DNA of 24,396 bases from assembly GCA_947427325.1 (NCBI GenBank), contig CANEHP010000009.1, positions 1-24,396 of the forward strand, written 5' to 3'. Every line of letters starts with the position of its first letter. The stretch's first letter is position 1. Both the position numbers and the translations under genes were made by a program. The notes below the pieces were generated by a model. That model ran no database searches. It saw nothing but the letters and a program-made list of their open reading frames with translations, and was not told the DNA's origin. Positions 8,137 through 14,878 of this stretch are shown here, piece by piece. This stretch comes from an uncultured Clostridia bacterium. GTDB taxonomy: Bacteria > Bacillota > Clostridia > Oscillospirales > Ruminococcaceae.

Positions 8137-8184
8137 GGTTATTTCCTCCTTGTTAAGCTGTATAAAATCAAGAGAATATCAACA

Positions 8185-9204
8185 TCAGAACTGCTTCAAA
8201 AATCTAAGATCATTTTCATAAAGCAGTCTCATATTGTCTATCCCGTATCTCATCATAGCCACTCGCTCCAGACCCATTCCGAAGGCAAAGCCGCTGTATA
8301 TTTCGGGATCGATGCCGCAGTTCAGGAGCACCTGAGGGTGAACCACGCCGCAACCCAGCATTTCGATCCAGCCCTCGCCCTTGCAGAGAGGACAGCCCTT
8401 TCCGCCGCACTTGAAGCACCTGAAATCCGCTTCCGCCGAAGGCTCGGTAAAGGGGAAATGGTGGGGGCGGAAGCGGATTTTTATATCGTTTCCGTAAAGC
8501 CTTTTGGCAAAGACCTCTATTGTTCCTTTAAGATCGCTGAAGGTTATGTTCTTGTCCACCACCAAGCCCTCGCACTGGTGGAAAATCGGACTGTGGGTAG
8601 CGTCCATCTCGTCGTTTCTGTAAACCCTGCCGGGGCTTATAACCGCAATGGGGGGCTTGTTGGCAAGCATGGTGCGGATTTGAACCGAGCTTGTCTGTGT
8701 TCTCAGGATTATTTTATCGGTGATATAGAAGGTATCGCTGGGATCTCTTGCGGGATGTCCCTCGTCGGTATTCAGCATATCGAAAACATACTCGGTTTTC
8801 TCCACCTCCGGACCGTCCACCACGGAATAGCCCATACCCTTAAAAATTTCCTTCAAATCGTCAAGAACAATATTTAAGGGATGCCGTCTGCCCTGTTCAA
8901 GCTTTCTGCCGGGGAGGGTCACGTCCAAAGTCTCTTTTTTCAGCTTTCTTTCGGTTTCAAGAGCCTTAAGCTGCTCCTTCTTACGTCCGATATCGTTTTC
9001 GATGCACTCTCTTACCTGATTGGCAAGCTGTCCGATAACGGGGCGCTCCTCGGCGGAAAGCTGTCCCATTTGCTTTAAAATGGCGGTAAGCTCGCCCTTT
9101 TTGCCTAAAAGTCTTACCTTTAAATCATCAACAGTCTTGATATCAACAGCATTTTTTATCTCGTCAAGAGCCTTTTGCTGTATACTATTCAGCTGTTCCT
9201 TCAT
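8185..9204 (-). CDS. pheS: Phenylalanine-tRNA ligase alpha subunit
   Basis: Catalytic subunit of phenylalanyl-tRNA synthetase; makes Phe-AMP and transfers Phe to tRNA. At 339 aa it has an N-terminal coiled coil (1-90) and a class II catalytic core with motif 2 around the GRVYRNDEMDATHSP segment and motif 3 in GMGLERVAMMRYG near the C-terminus. A four-cysteine cluster (CFKCGGKGCPLC) is a normal zinc-type insert of this subunit in clostridia. The ATG at 9204 has AAAGGA upstream. It is the first gene of the pheS-pheT operon, driven by the promoter at 9302-9330. Confidence 0.97.
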   Translation of the reverse strand: MKEQLNSIQQKALDEIKNAVDIKTVDDLKVRLLGKKGELTAILKQMGQLSAEERPVIGQLANQVRECIENDIGRKKEQLKALETERKLKKETLDVTLPGRKLEQGRRHPLNIVLDDLKEIFKGMGYSVVDGPEVEKTEYVFDMLNTDEGHPARDPSDTFYITDKIILRTQTSSVQIRTMLANKPPIAVISPGRVYRNDEMDATHSPIFHQCEGLVVDKNITFSDLKGTIEVFAKRLYGNDIKIRFRPHHFPFTEPSAEADFRCFKCGGKGCPLCKGEGWIEMLGCGVVHPQVLLNCGIDPEIYSGFAFGMGLERVAMMRYGIDNMRLLYENDLRFLKQF

Positions 9205-9301
9205 CTTATCATTCCTTTCGCACTTTTCAGAATGTGAAATGCTGTTTTATGTTTATAATAGTTTATAATATCAGAGCATACAACTCTATTTTATTTTATG
9301 T

Positions 9302-9330
9302 ATTATAGCACATTAGCAACATTTTGTCAA
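9302..9330 (-). promoter_or_regulatory. Consensus promoter of pheS-pheT
   Basis: On the minus strand, TTGACA (9325-9330) and TATAAT (9302-9307) are 17 bp apart, a perfect sigma-70 promoter. The leader is only about 90 nt, too short for a T-box, and no T-box core was seen. Three TTTTATGTG repeats lie just upstream (about 9337-9373). Confidence 0.88.
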
Positions 9331-9416
9331 ACTTGATTTTATGTGTTTTCGATTTTATGTGCTATTTTATGTGCTTTTTAAGATATGCTTGGGCAAAACC
9401 GTTAAAAGTATATTTT

Positions 9417-9465
9417 AAGGAACACTGTACAAAAGCGTAAGTCGGTTTTTGTACAGTGTTGCCTT
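9417..9465. repeat. Long dyad between the pheST and metK promoters
   Basis: AACACTGTACAAAA (9421-9434) and TTTTGTACAGTGTT (9447-9460) are perfect 14-bp inverted repeats around a 12-nt loop. They extend by AAGG/CCTT with one bulged base. The dyad ends 10 bp before the metK -35 box. It could be an operator for a dimeric regulator or a small remnant repeat. Confidence 0.75.
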
Positions 9466-9474
9466 AACTTTCCC

Positions 9475-9503
9475 TTGACTTTTAATAGAAAATGTGTTAT
9501 ATT
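9475..9503 (+). promoter_or_regulatory. Promoter of metK
   Basis: TTGACT (9475-9480) and TATATT (9498-9503) are 17 bp apart. Transcription from about 9510 would include an 85-nt extra leader and then the SAM riboswitch. Confidence 0.8.
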
Positions 9504-9518
9504 GTACTTAAGGGATAT

Positions 9519-9573
9519 CCGCACGGAATACAGGCAGCTGCCGTTTGTTATCATCAGCAAAAGTTTCGTGCGG
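9519..9573 (+). other. Extra stem-loop in the metK leader, upstream of the riboswitch
   Basis: CCGCACG (9519-9525) is the exact reverse complement of CGTGCGG (9567-9573). It would close a 41-nt loop between the transcription start and the S-box. It is not part of the canonical SAM-I fold. Confidence 0.45.
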
Positions 9574-9596
9574 TATCGCCTGACAACAACACAATT

Positions 9597-9781
9597 CGTA
9601 CCTTATCAAGAGCAGCCGAGGGACAGGACCGAGGACGCTGCAGCAACCGTTCGATTTTTCGGAAATGGTGCTACTTCCTGCGCCGTGACTTTTTTATTAC
9701 TGCAATCGTACTGCAATCGGGGTCTTACGGCGGAAGATGAGGGTGTACATATACTACGCCCTTTAAAAAGGGCGTTTTTTG
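9597..9781 (+). ncRNA. SAM-I (S-box) riboswitch with intrinsic terminator, upstream of metK
   Basis: The S-box core is present in order: P1 strand CTTATC, CAAGAGC, GAGGGAC (9618-9624), GCAACC (9643-9648), GGTGCTA (9667-9673) and the closing P1 strand GATGAG (about 9737). It is followed by a terminator, ACGCCCTT/AAGGGCGT plus six T (9756-9780). As known for this class, SAM binding should favour the terminator and shut off metK when SAM is plentiful. The reading frame of metK stays open through this RNA but is not coding here. Confidence 0.93.
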
Positions 9782-9813
9782 TTGTAAAAATTGTTTTGAA
9801 AGGAAAAATTATT

Positions 9814-10989
9814 ATGGCAAAACGTTTATTTACTTCGGAAAGTGTAACCGAGGGACATCCCGACAAAATCTGCGACAGAATAAGCGACAGTATTCTTGAC
9901 GCAATGCTGGCACAAGACCCTATGAGCAGAGTAGCCTGCGAAACCTGCACTACCACGGGTATGGTTTTGGTAATGGGCGAGATCACCACCGGGGGCTATG
10001 TGGACATACCCAAAATCGTAAGAGAATCAATAAAGGATATCGGCTACGATAACGCTACATATGGCTTTGACTGCAATACCTGCGCAGTGCTCACCTCTAT
10101 CGACGAGCAGTCTGCGGATATTGCCATGGGCGTTGACAACGCTTTGGAGGGCAGAGAGGAAAACAAATTCGACACGGGGGCGGGAGATCAGGGCATGATG
10201 TTCGGCTATGCCTGCGACGAAACTCCCGAGCTTATGCCTTTGCCCATTTCCCTTGCCCACAAGCTTACCAAAAAGCTTACCGAATGCAGAAAAAGCGGCG
10301 AAATAAGCTACCTGCTCCCCGACGGAAAATCACAGGTAACTGTTGAATATGACGGCGATAAGCCCGTAAGAGTCGATACTGTTGTAATTTCCACACAGCA
10401 TAAGGCTTCCGCCACATTGCTGCAAATAAGAAGCGACGTTATCGAAAAGGTGATAAAGCCCACTATCCCTGCCGAGCTTTTGGATAAGGACACAAAGTTT
10501 TATGTAAATCCCACAGGCAGGTTTGTAATCGGCGGACCTCAGGGGGACAGCGGACTTACAGGCAGAAAGATTATAGTAGACACCTACGGCGGCTATTCAA
10601 GACACGGCGGCGGAGCGTTTTCGGGAAAAGATCCCACCAAGGTTGACCGTTCGGCTGCCTATGCCGCAAGACACGTAGCAAAGAACATAGTGGCGGCGGG
10701 ACTTGCAAAGCGCTGCGAGGTTCAGATCGCTTACGCTATCGGAGTGGCTTACCCTGTTTCGGTTATGGTGGAAACCTTCGGTACGGGAAAATACGCCGAT
10801 GAAAAAATCGAGGAGGCGGTTAATAAGGTGTTTGATCTTCGCCCTGCCGCTATTATCGAGGCTCTTGAACTGCGCAGGCCGCAGTATGCCCAGCTTTCCG
10901 CCTACGGTCATATGGGACGTGAGGACCTTGGCGTTAAGTGGGAGGAAAGAGATAAGGTTGATGCGCTTTTAAAGGCGATCGAGGCATAA
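9814..10989 (+). CDS. metK: S-adenosylmethionine synthase
   Basis: Makes S-adenosylmethionine from methionine and ATP in the cytosol. At 391 aa it has normal length. Visible motifs are EGHPDKICD (13-21, ATP site with the catalytic His), GAGDQGMMFGYACDE (about 118-132) and HGGGAFSGKDPTKVDRSAAY (about 265-285, triphosphate/ATP loop). The start is the ATG at 9814 with GAAAGGA upstream; the longer open frame from 9475 crosses the riboswitch and is rejected. It is controlled by the S-box just upstream. It converges on rnr, and only the miniature element at 11001-11157 separates the two stop codons. Confidence 0.98.
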   Translation: MAKRLFTSESVTEGHPDKICDRISDSILDAMLAQDPMSRVACETCTTTGMVLVMGEITTGGYVDIPKIVRESIKDIGYDNATYGFDCNTCAVLTSIDEQSADIAMGVDNALEGREENKFDTGAGDQGMMFGYACDETPELMPLPISLAHKLTKKLTECRKSGEISYLLPDGKSQVTVEYDGDKPVRVDTVVISTQHKASATLLQIRSDVIEKVIKPTIPAELLDKDTKFYVNPTGRFVIGGPQGDSGLTGRKIIVDTYGGYSRHGGGAFSGKDPTKVDRSAAYAARHVAKNIVAAGLAKRCEVQIAYAIGVAYPVSVMVETFGTGKYADEKIEEAVNKVFDLRPAAIIEALELRRPQYAQLSAYGHMGREDLGVKWEERDKVDALLKAIEA

Positions 10990-11000
10990 AAGCAGTATTA

Positions 11001-11157
11001 TACTAAATCTCAATAAAAATTAGACAAGTCCAACGACCCGGGAGTCCCTGTTCTGCGTCAGCCCGACTTGAAATATCCGCATATTCCTGCGTCGGGACTT
11101 CCTTGATCAGGAACGCCCCGCCCGCCGGCTTTGTCTTATTTTAATCGAGAATTAGTA
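11001..11157. mobile_element. Miniature inverted-repeat element A, inserted at the rnr stop codon
   Basis: The ends are 27-bp terminal inverted repeats (11001-11027, 11131-11157) matching at 23 of 27 positions. Both begin TACTAA-TCTC and end AGACAA. TTA flanks both sides (10998-11000, 11158-11160), as a 3-bp target duplication would. The 157-bp element has no gene. Its GC-rich centre has a partial repeat (CTGCGTC..GACTT twice) and likely folds. The right TTA is the reverse complement of the rnr stop codon. A second copy lies at 21995-22076. The transposase source is not in the window. Confidence 0.8.
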
Positions 11158-13299
11158 TTATACAACAATATGCTCGTCCAAAGTAAAATCAATCTGCCCC
11201 ATACCCACATTGACTGCCGCCAATGTAACCTTCACCTTGTCGCCCATAGTGTAAGCGGTGTTGGAAAGAGTTTCCACCAAAGCGATATTGTTTCTTACCT
11301 CATACTCTCCCTCGGGAAGATTGAATATATCAATCCTTCCTTCTACCGTATTAGGTAGCTCCACAAAAATTCCGCTGCCGATAACTCCCGATATGGTGCC
11401 CTCAAACTGCTCTCCTATATGATTTTTCATATATTCCGCCGCATAGTATTTTTCACAGTCACGCTCGGCGTTAACCGCCAAAAGCTCGGTATCCGTGGCT
11501 CTGGCGGAATTGTCCGCCGCAAAGCGGGTGTATCTCTTTTCAAGCTTTGAGCCTTCCCCAATAACATAGTCGGTAAGTATTCTGTGTATGGATAAATCCG
11601 CAAGACGTCTTATGGGAGACGTGAAATGCGCATATTCCTTCATCACCAGACCGAAATGTCCCAAAGGATTTTCGCTGTACTTCGCCTTCATCATGGTGCG
11701 TAGGGTCATGCGGTGAATAATGGGCGAACGGGGATCTTCCCCGGTGTCCCTTAAAAGCTGCGCCAAATCCTTTGCCGCAGAGCTTTCGTTAATCCCCTTA
11801 GGCTCGATTCCCATAGCCGTAAGCGTGTCCTTCAGCATCATAAGCTTCTCGGCAGAGGGCGGCTCGTGTATGCGGTAAACAAAGGGAATATGATTGTTCA
11901 TGCCCACCTTAGCGGCACAGTTGTTGGCGGCTAACATAAATTCCTCGATAATCTGCTCGGAAACTCCTCTTTCTCTTGCCTTTATGTCAATACAAATTCC
12001 CTTTTCATCACAAATTATCTTGCTTTCCACGCTGTTTATTTCGGGAGCGCCTCTGTTCTCCCTATTCTTTATAAGAACAGCCGCAAGCCGGTTCATCAAG
12101 GGGATTTCCTCAATTACCTCTGCGTATTTTTCCTTTAGAGCGTCGTCCGCTTCGCCTGCCAAAATCCTGTTCACCTCGCTGTAAACTCCTTTAACTCTCG
12201 AGCGGATAAGGGATTTTACAAATCGGTAGCTTGTTATCTCTCCGCTGTCGTCAAGCTCCATAAGGCAGGAAAAGGCCAGCCTGTCCTCGTTGGGGTTAAG
12301 GGAACAAATGCCGTTGGAAAGCTCCTTAGGCAGCATGGGAATCACCATATCAGCAATATAAACGCTGGTTCCCCGTCTGTTTGCTTCTTTGTCAAGAGCC
12401 GTTCCCTTTTTCACATAATTTGAAACATCGGCAATGTGAACGCCTAACTTAAAACCTTTGGCGGTCTTTTCAATACTGATTGCGTCATCTATATCCTTTG
12501 TATCCGCTCCGTCAATAGTAAAAATGGGCAGGTCGCGCAAATCGGTTCTCATCGCCTTGTCGCTGCTTGGTATTCCTCTTTTTTCGATTTCCCTTGCTTC
12601 CCTTATAACCTCCTCCGGAAATTCCGTGGGTATATCCTTTTCCTCGATATAAGCCTTAACGGAAACTCTTGCTATATCCGAACTGCCGAATACTTCGGTG
12701 ATCGTTGCAATATGCTCGGAATGGCGGTCTCCGCGCTTTTTTATTTCAAATTTAACCTTGTCGCCCACTCTTACCGCACTGCCGCCAAAGCCCACTATAA
12801 TAAGAGGTACGGGAGAAGAAAAGTTGGAAGGCTCTAAACGTATCTCGCCGTTATAGTCCACAACCGTACCCGTAAGCATTTTGTCCGTATATTCCAAAAC
12901 AGCCGCAACCACAGCGGTACAGGAGCGGTTGTTTTCGTCCTTATCGGCTATTATCTTAAGCAAAACCTTATCGCCGGGCAATGCTCCCATAAAATCTCTT
13001 CCTCTGACGAAAACCTCTTCGCCCTCCTCGCTGTCGTTAAGGAGAATAAAGCCGTGTCCTCTCGCTACCTTTACAACAGTACCCTCGTGATATTTTGCGA
13101 TATTGTTGAGAGAATAGCGCAGCTTGCTGCAATTCAGCGCCTTGTACTGCTTCATTGCCTGCAATTCCCTGGATATCCCCTTCGCCTCTTTTTTCTTTCC
13201 AAGCATGGAAATCAGCTCGGGTTCGGTTAAGCCCTTTCCCCCCTGCTTAAAATTGTTATACAACGATAAAATTATGTTTTCTCTGATATTGTGTTTCAT
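11158..13299 (-). CDS. rnr: Ribonuclease R, 3'-5' exoribonuclease
   Basis: Degrades structured RNA and takes part in RNA quality control. At 713 aa the order is: N-terminal winged-helix-like segment (1-65), cold-shock OB folds (about 70-205), RNB catalytic domain with the metal-binding Asp cluster in DGADTKDIDDAIS (263-275) and YIADMVIPMLPKELSNGICS (314-333), and C-terminal S1 domain (about 629-705). The ATG at 13299 has AAAGGA 7 nt upstream. It lies downstream of secG, a common clostridial order, but a terminator-like hairpin (13438-13464) separates them, so rnr may have its own weaker promoter. Its TAA stop coincides with the target-site duplication of element A, so the C-terminus is intact. 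Confidence 0.97.
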   Translation of the reverse strand: MKHNIRENIILSLYNNFKQGGKGLTEPELISMLGKKKEAKGISRELQAMKQYKALNCSKLRYSLNNIAKYHEGTVVKVARGHGFILLNDSEEGEEVFVRGRDFMGALPGDKVLLKIIADKDENNRSCTAVVAAVLEYTDKMLTGTVVDYNGEIRLEPSNFSSPVPLIIVGFGGSAVRVGDKVKFEIKKRGDRHSEHIATITEVFGSSDIARVSVKAYIEEKDIPTEFPEEVIREAREIEKRGIPSSDKAMRTDLRDLPIFTIDGADTKDIDDAISIEKTAKGFKLGVHIADVSNYVKKGTALDKEANRRGTSVYIADMVIPMLPKELSNGICSLNPNEDRLAFSCLMELDDSGEITSYRFVKSLIRSRVKGVYSEVNRILAGEADDALKEKYAEVIEEIPLMNRLAAVLIKNRENRGAPEINSVESKIICDEKGICIDIKARERGVSEQIIEEFMLAANNCAAKVGMNNHIPFVYRIHEPPSAEKLMMLKDTLTAMGIEPKGINESSAAKDLAQLLRDTGEDPRSPIIHRMTLRTMMKAKYSENPLGHFGLVMKEYAHFTSPIRRLADLSIHRILTDYVIGEGSKLEKRYTRFAADNSARATDTELLAVNAERDCEKYYAAEYMKNHIGEQFEGTISGVIGSGIFVELPNTVEGRIDIFNLPEGEYEVRNNIALVETLSNTAYTMGDKVKVTLAAVNVGMGQIDFTLDEHIVV

Positions 13300-13437
13300 T
13301 TACGCTTCCTTTCGCCGAAATGCGGCGTTGACGATAATTCTCTCCGACAAAAATATGTTCTGTATGATAAAAGGGCGATAAAAGGACCTTGCCTTTCCCG
13401 CAAAGCGCCTTTCTTTATAAAAAACGCCTTCCTTTAC

Positions 13438-13464
13438 AAAAAAGAGGCGAAAACTCGCCCCTTT
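13438..13464 (-). terminator. Intrinsic terminator after secG
   Basis: On the minus strand AGGGGCGA-GTTT-TCGCCTCT forms an 8-bp stem (one G-T pair) followed by six T. It lies 16 nt past the secG stop. Read-through to rnr may still occur. Confidence 0.8.
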
Positions 13465-13479
13465 ACTTTTGATTGTTTC

Positions 13480-13881
13480 TTATGCCGCCGTGGAAACCTC
13501 TGCGGTATCAGCTGCCGTATCGGCATTTGTCGCAGCTGTGTTTTCCTCGCTGCCTGTACCTGTTTCATTAACGGTAGTCGTTACTGCGGACGTAGTGGCT
13601 GAGCTGTTATTTGAGCCGGAGTTCTTTTTGCCCCAGCCGTAAATAGTGATAAGGTTAACCAAAAGAGCAACCACAAACACAACAATGGCAGCGATCTTAG
13701 TCATCCTTGCCAGCTTAGCTTCCTTGGTTCTGCCTGAATTTTTCTGATAATAGTTATCTCCCGAAGAGCCGGAAATAGTTTGGGACATACCCTGCTTTGA
13801 ATCCTGCATAAGTACCACCAGAATTATAAAGACACAGGATAAAATAAGTAATATAGCGGAAATTATCTCTAAAACTGACAT
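13480..13881 (-). CDS. secG: Preprotein translocase subunit SecG
   Basis: Small membrane subunit of the SecYEG export channel. It has two predicted helices (about 4-24 and 61-82) joined by the conserved cytoplasmic loop with VLMQDSKQGMSQTISG, then the usual SecG gap region. At 133 aa it is longer than the 70-80 aa typical of the family because of a tail (about 88-133) of Ser, Thr, Ala, Asn and Glu. The tail resembles the linker of the lipoprotein at 4158-5672. The ATG has AAAGGAAG upstream and an extended -10 promoter at 14008-14036. Confidence 0.93.
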   Translation of the reverse strand: MSVLEIISAILLILSCVFIILVVLMQDSKQGMSQTISGSSGDNYYQKNSGRTKEAKLARMTKIAAIVVFVVALLVNLITIYGWGKKNSGSNNSSATTSAVTTTVNETGTGSEENTAATNADTAADTAEVSTAA

Positions 13882-14007
13882 TAAAACGATCTTCCTTTCT
13901 ATTTTGCTTCCCGACCGAAGTAATGCGGTCTTAAAGCCCTCTCTTTTTCTTTTGTGCTTGTACTATATTTAATACGCTTAAAAAGCTTTCATATTGACAC
14001 GCTTAAT

Positions 14008-14036
14008 ATTATAACACAGGTTTTTTTAAATTGCAA
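14008..14036 (-). promoter_or_regulatory. Extended -10 promoter of secG
   Basis: On the minus strand TGT-TATAAT (TATAAT at 14008-14013) lies 17 bp from a weak -35, TTGCAA (14031-14036). The 5' leader would be about 120 nt. Confidence 0.75.
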
Positions 14037-14122
14037 TAGTTTTTTTTCTGTTTTTGTAAAATAGTGTAAAAATTTAAGCTGCACCGAAAATATGTAAAGC
14101 GGAGGGGGATTTTTTTAAATGC

Positions 14123-14158
14123 AAAAAGGATTTAGCAAAAACAAGCCAAATCCTTTTT
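14123..14158 (-). terminator. Terminator after the rubredoxin gene
   Basis: AAAAAGGATTT (14123-14133) and AAATCCTTTTT (14148-14158) form a perfect 11-bp stem whose 3' arm ends in five T. It is 12 nt past the rubredoxin stop and close to symmetric, so it may also stop plus-strand transcripts. Confidence 0.8.
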
Positions 14159-14170
14159 ACACAATCTTGA

Positions 14171-14326
14171 TCATTCCTTGGTAAAGCTATCCTTGCCAAG
14201 TCCGCAAACGGGGCAAACCCAATCCTCGGGAATATCCTCAAACTTGGTGCCTGCGGGGATTCCCTCGTCGGGAGCACCCTCCGCCTCATCATAAACATAG
14301 CCGCAGGGGCAAACATATTTAGCCAT
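14171..14326 (-). CDS. Rubredoxin with atypical C-x-C first knuckle
   Basis: Small cytosolic Fe(Cys)4 electron carrier, used in anaerobes for oxygen and peroxide detoxification or other redox reactions. The start is the ATG at 14326 with AAGGAG upstream; a longer frame from 14443 begins inside the duplicated khpA copy and is not real. The 51-aa protein matches the family along its length (GYVYDEAEG, GIPAGTKFEDIPEDWVCPVCG). The second knuckle is the normal C-x-x-C (Cys38, Cys41). The first knuckle is C-P-C-G-Y (Cys6, Cys8) instead of C-x-x-C-G-Y, one residue short. Iron geometry may differ. It sits 97 nt behind the left khpA copy with a hairpin between. Confidence 0.92.
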   Translation of the reverse strand: MAKYVCPCGYVYDEAEGAPDEGIPAGTKFEDIPEDWVCPVCGLGKDSFTKE

Positions 14327-14358
14327 TTTATGCACTCCTTGTTTTCTATAATATTTTA

Positions 14359-14389
14359 GAACACGTTCCAATAGGATTGGAACAAGTTC
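14359..14389. other. Hairpin between khpA copy and rubredoxin
   Basis: GTTCCAAT (14365-14372) and ATTGGAAC (14376-14383) form an 8-bp stem with a 3-nt loop, extended by GAAC/GTTC after a 2-nt mismatch. A T-rich tract follows on the plus strand. On the minus strand it may attenuate read-through from the ribosomal operon into rubredoxin. Confidence 0.55.
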
Positions 14390-14423
14390 TTTTATTTTTT
14401 TAGTATCAGCAAACTTACAGCTT

Positions 14424-14657
14424 TTATTCGATCTCGACGGCAATTTTTTGGTTATACTTAACCGCGCCCGCTCTCATAACGGTGCGTATAGCACGTGCAA
14501 TTCTGCCCTGCTTGCCTATAACCCTGCCCATATCCTCGGAAGCGACGTGAAGGTGATATACAATAACTCCCTCGCTGTCGGGTTCGTCGACGGTTACGCT
14601 TATGGCGGATTTATCGTTTACCAATTCCTCCACCATAGCGATAAGCAATTCCTTCAT
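14424..14657 (-). CDS. khpA: KH-domain RNA-binding protein KhpA, second copy
   Basis: Encodes a 77-aa protein identical to the copy at 16054-16287. KhpA is a single KH-fold RNA chaperone that partners KhpB and affects cell division and translation in Firmicutes. The KH signature GRVIGKQGRIARAIR is intact. Start ATG at 14657 with GGAGG 7 nt upstream, inside the duplicated block. Expression would need read-through from the cargo genes, since the duplicated block brings no visible promoter. It is intact, not a pseudogene. Confidence 0.92.
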   Translation of the reverse strand: MKELLIAMVEELVNDKSAISVTVDEPDSEGVIVYHLHVASEDMGRVIGKQGRIARAIRTVMRAGAVKYNQKIAVEIE

Positions 14658-14671
14658 CAATTATCCTCCAA

Positions 14672-14869
14672 TTACTTCTTAAGAAGCCTTTTAACCGTAT
14701 CGGTGGGCTGTGCGCCCTTCTTGATCCACTCGTCCGCCTTAGCCGTATCGATGCTGATCACTGCCGGATCGGACTTGGGATCGTAATAACCGATTTCTTC
14801 AATAAAACGACCGTCACGGGGAGAGCGGCTGTCTGCCACTACCACACGGTAAAAGGGGTTGTTTCTTGC
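14672..14869 (-). pseudogene. rpsP: 5'-truncated rpsP fragment (ribosomal protein S16)
   Basis: Carries S16 codons 12-76 and the stop, identical to the intact gene, but the first 11 codons, start and ribosome site are gone. The break falls exactly at a codon boundary (Ala12). Upstream in the same frame are only three codons (CCA AGA CCG) and then the TAA that ends the cargo gene. There is no usable start codon, so it is a by-product of the duplication. Confidence 0.93.
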
Positions 14870-14878
14870 CGGTCTTGG

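Larger units (their letters stand above)
14422..14869. repeat. Left copy of a 448-bp direct duplication (rpsP 3' part + khpA)
   Basis: Bases 14422-14869 match 16052-16499 at a constant offset of 1630. One substitution was seen by eye, at 14466 versus 16096 (G versus T), a silent glycine codon change in khpA. The match stops abruptly on both sides. The left copy holds khpA and rpsP codons 12 to the stop. Confidence 0.95.

Noticed and set aside
9205..9295. T-box leader upstream of pheS
   Set aside because: The leader from the consensus promoter is only about 90 nt, and no T-box core or terminator is present.
9475..9813. 113-codon N-terminal extension of metK
   Set aside because: This stretch is the promoter, leader and SAM riboswitch; MetK homology begins at the ATG at 9814, which has its own ribosome site.
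14327..14443. 39-residue N-terminal extension of rubredoxin
   Set aside because: It starts inside the duplicated khpA end and crosses a hairpin; rubredoxin homology and AAGGAG support the ATG at 14326.
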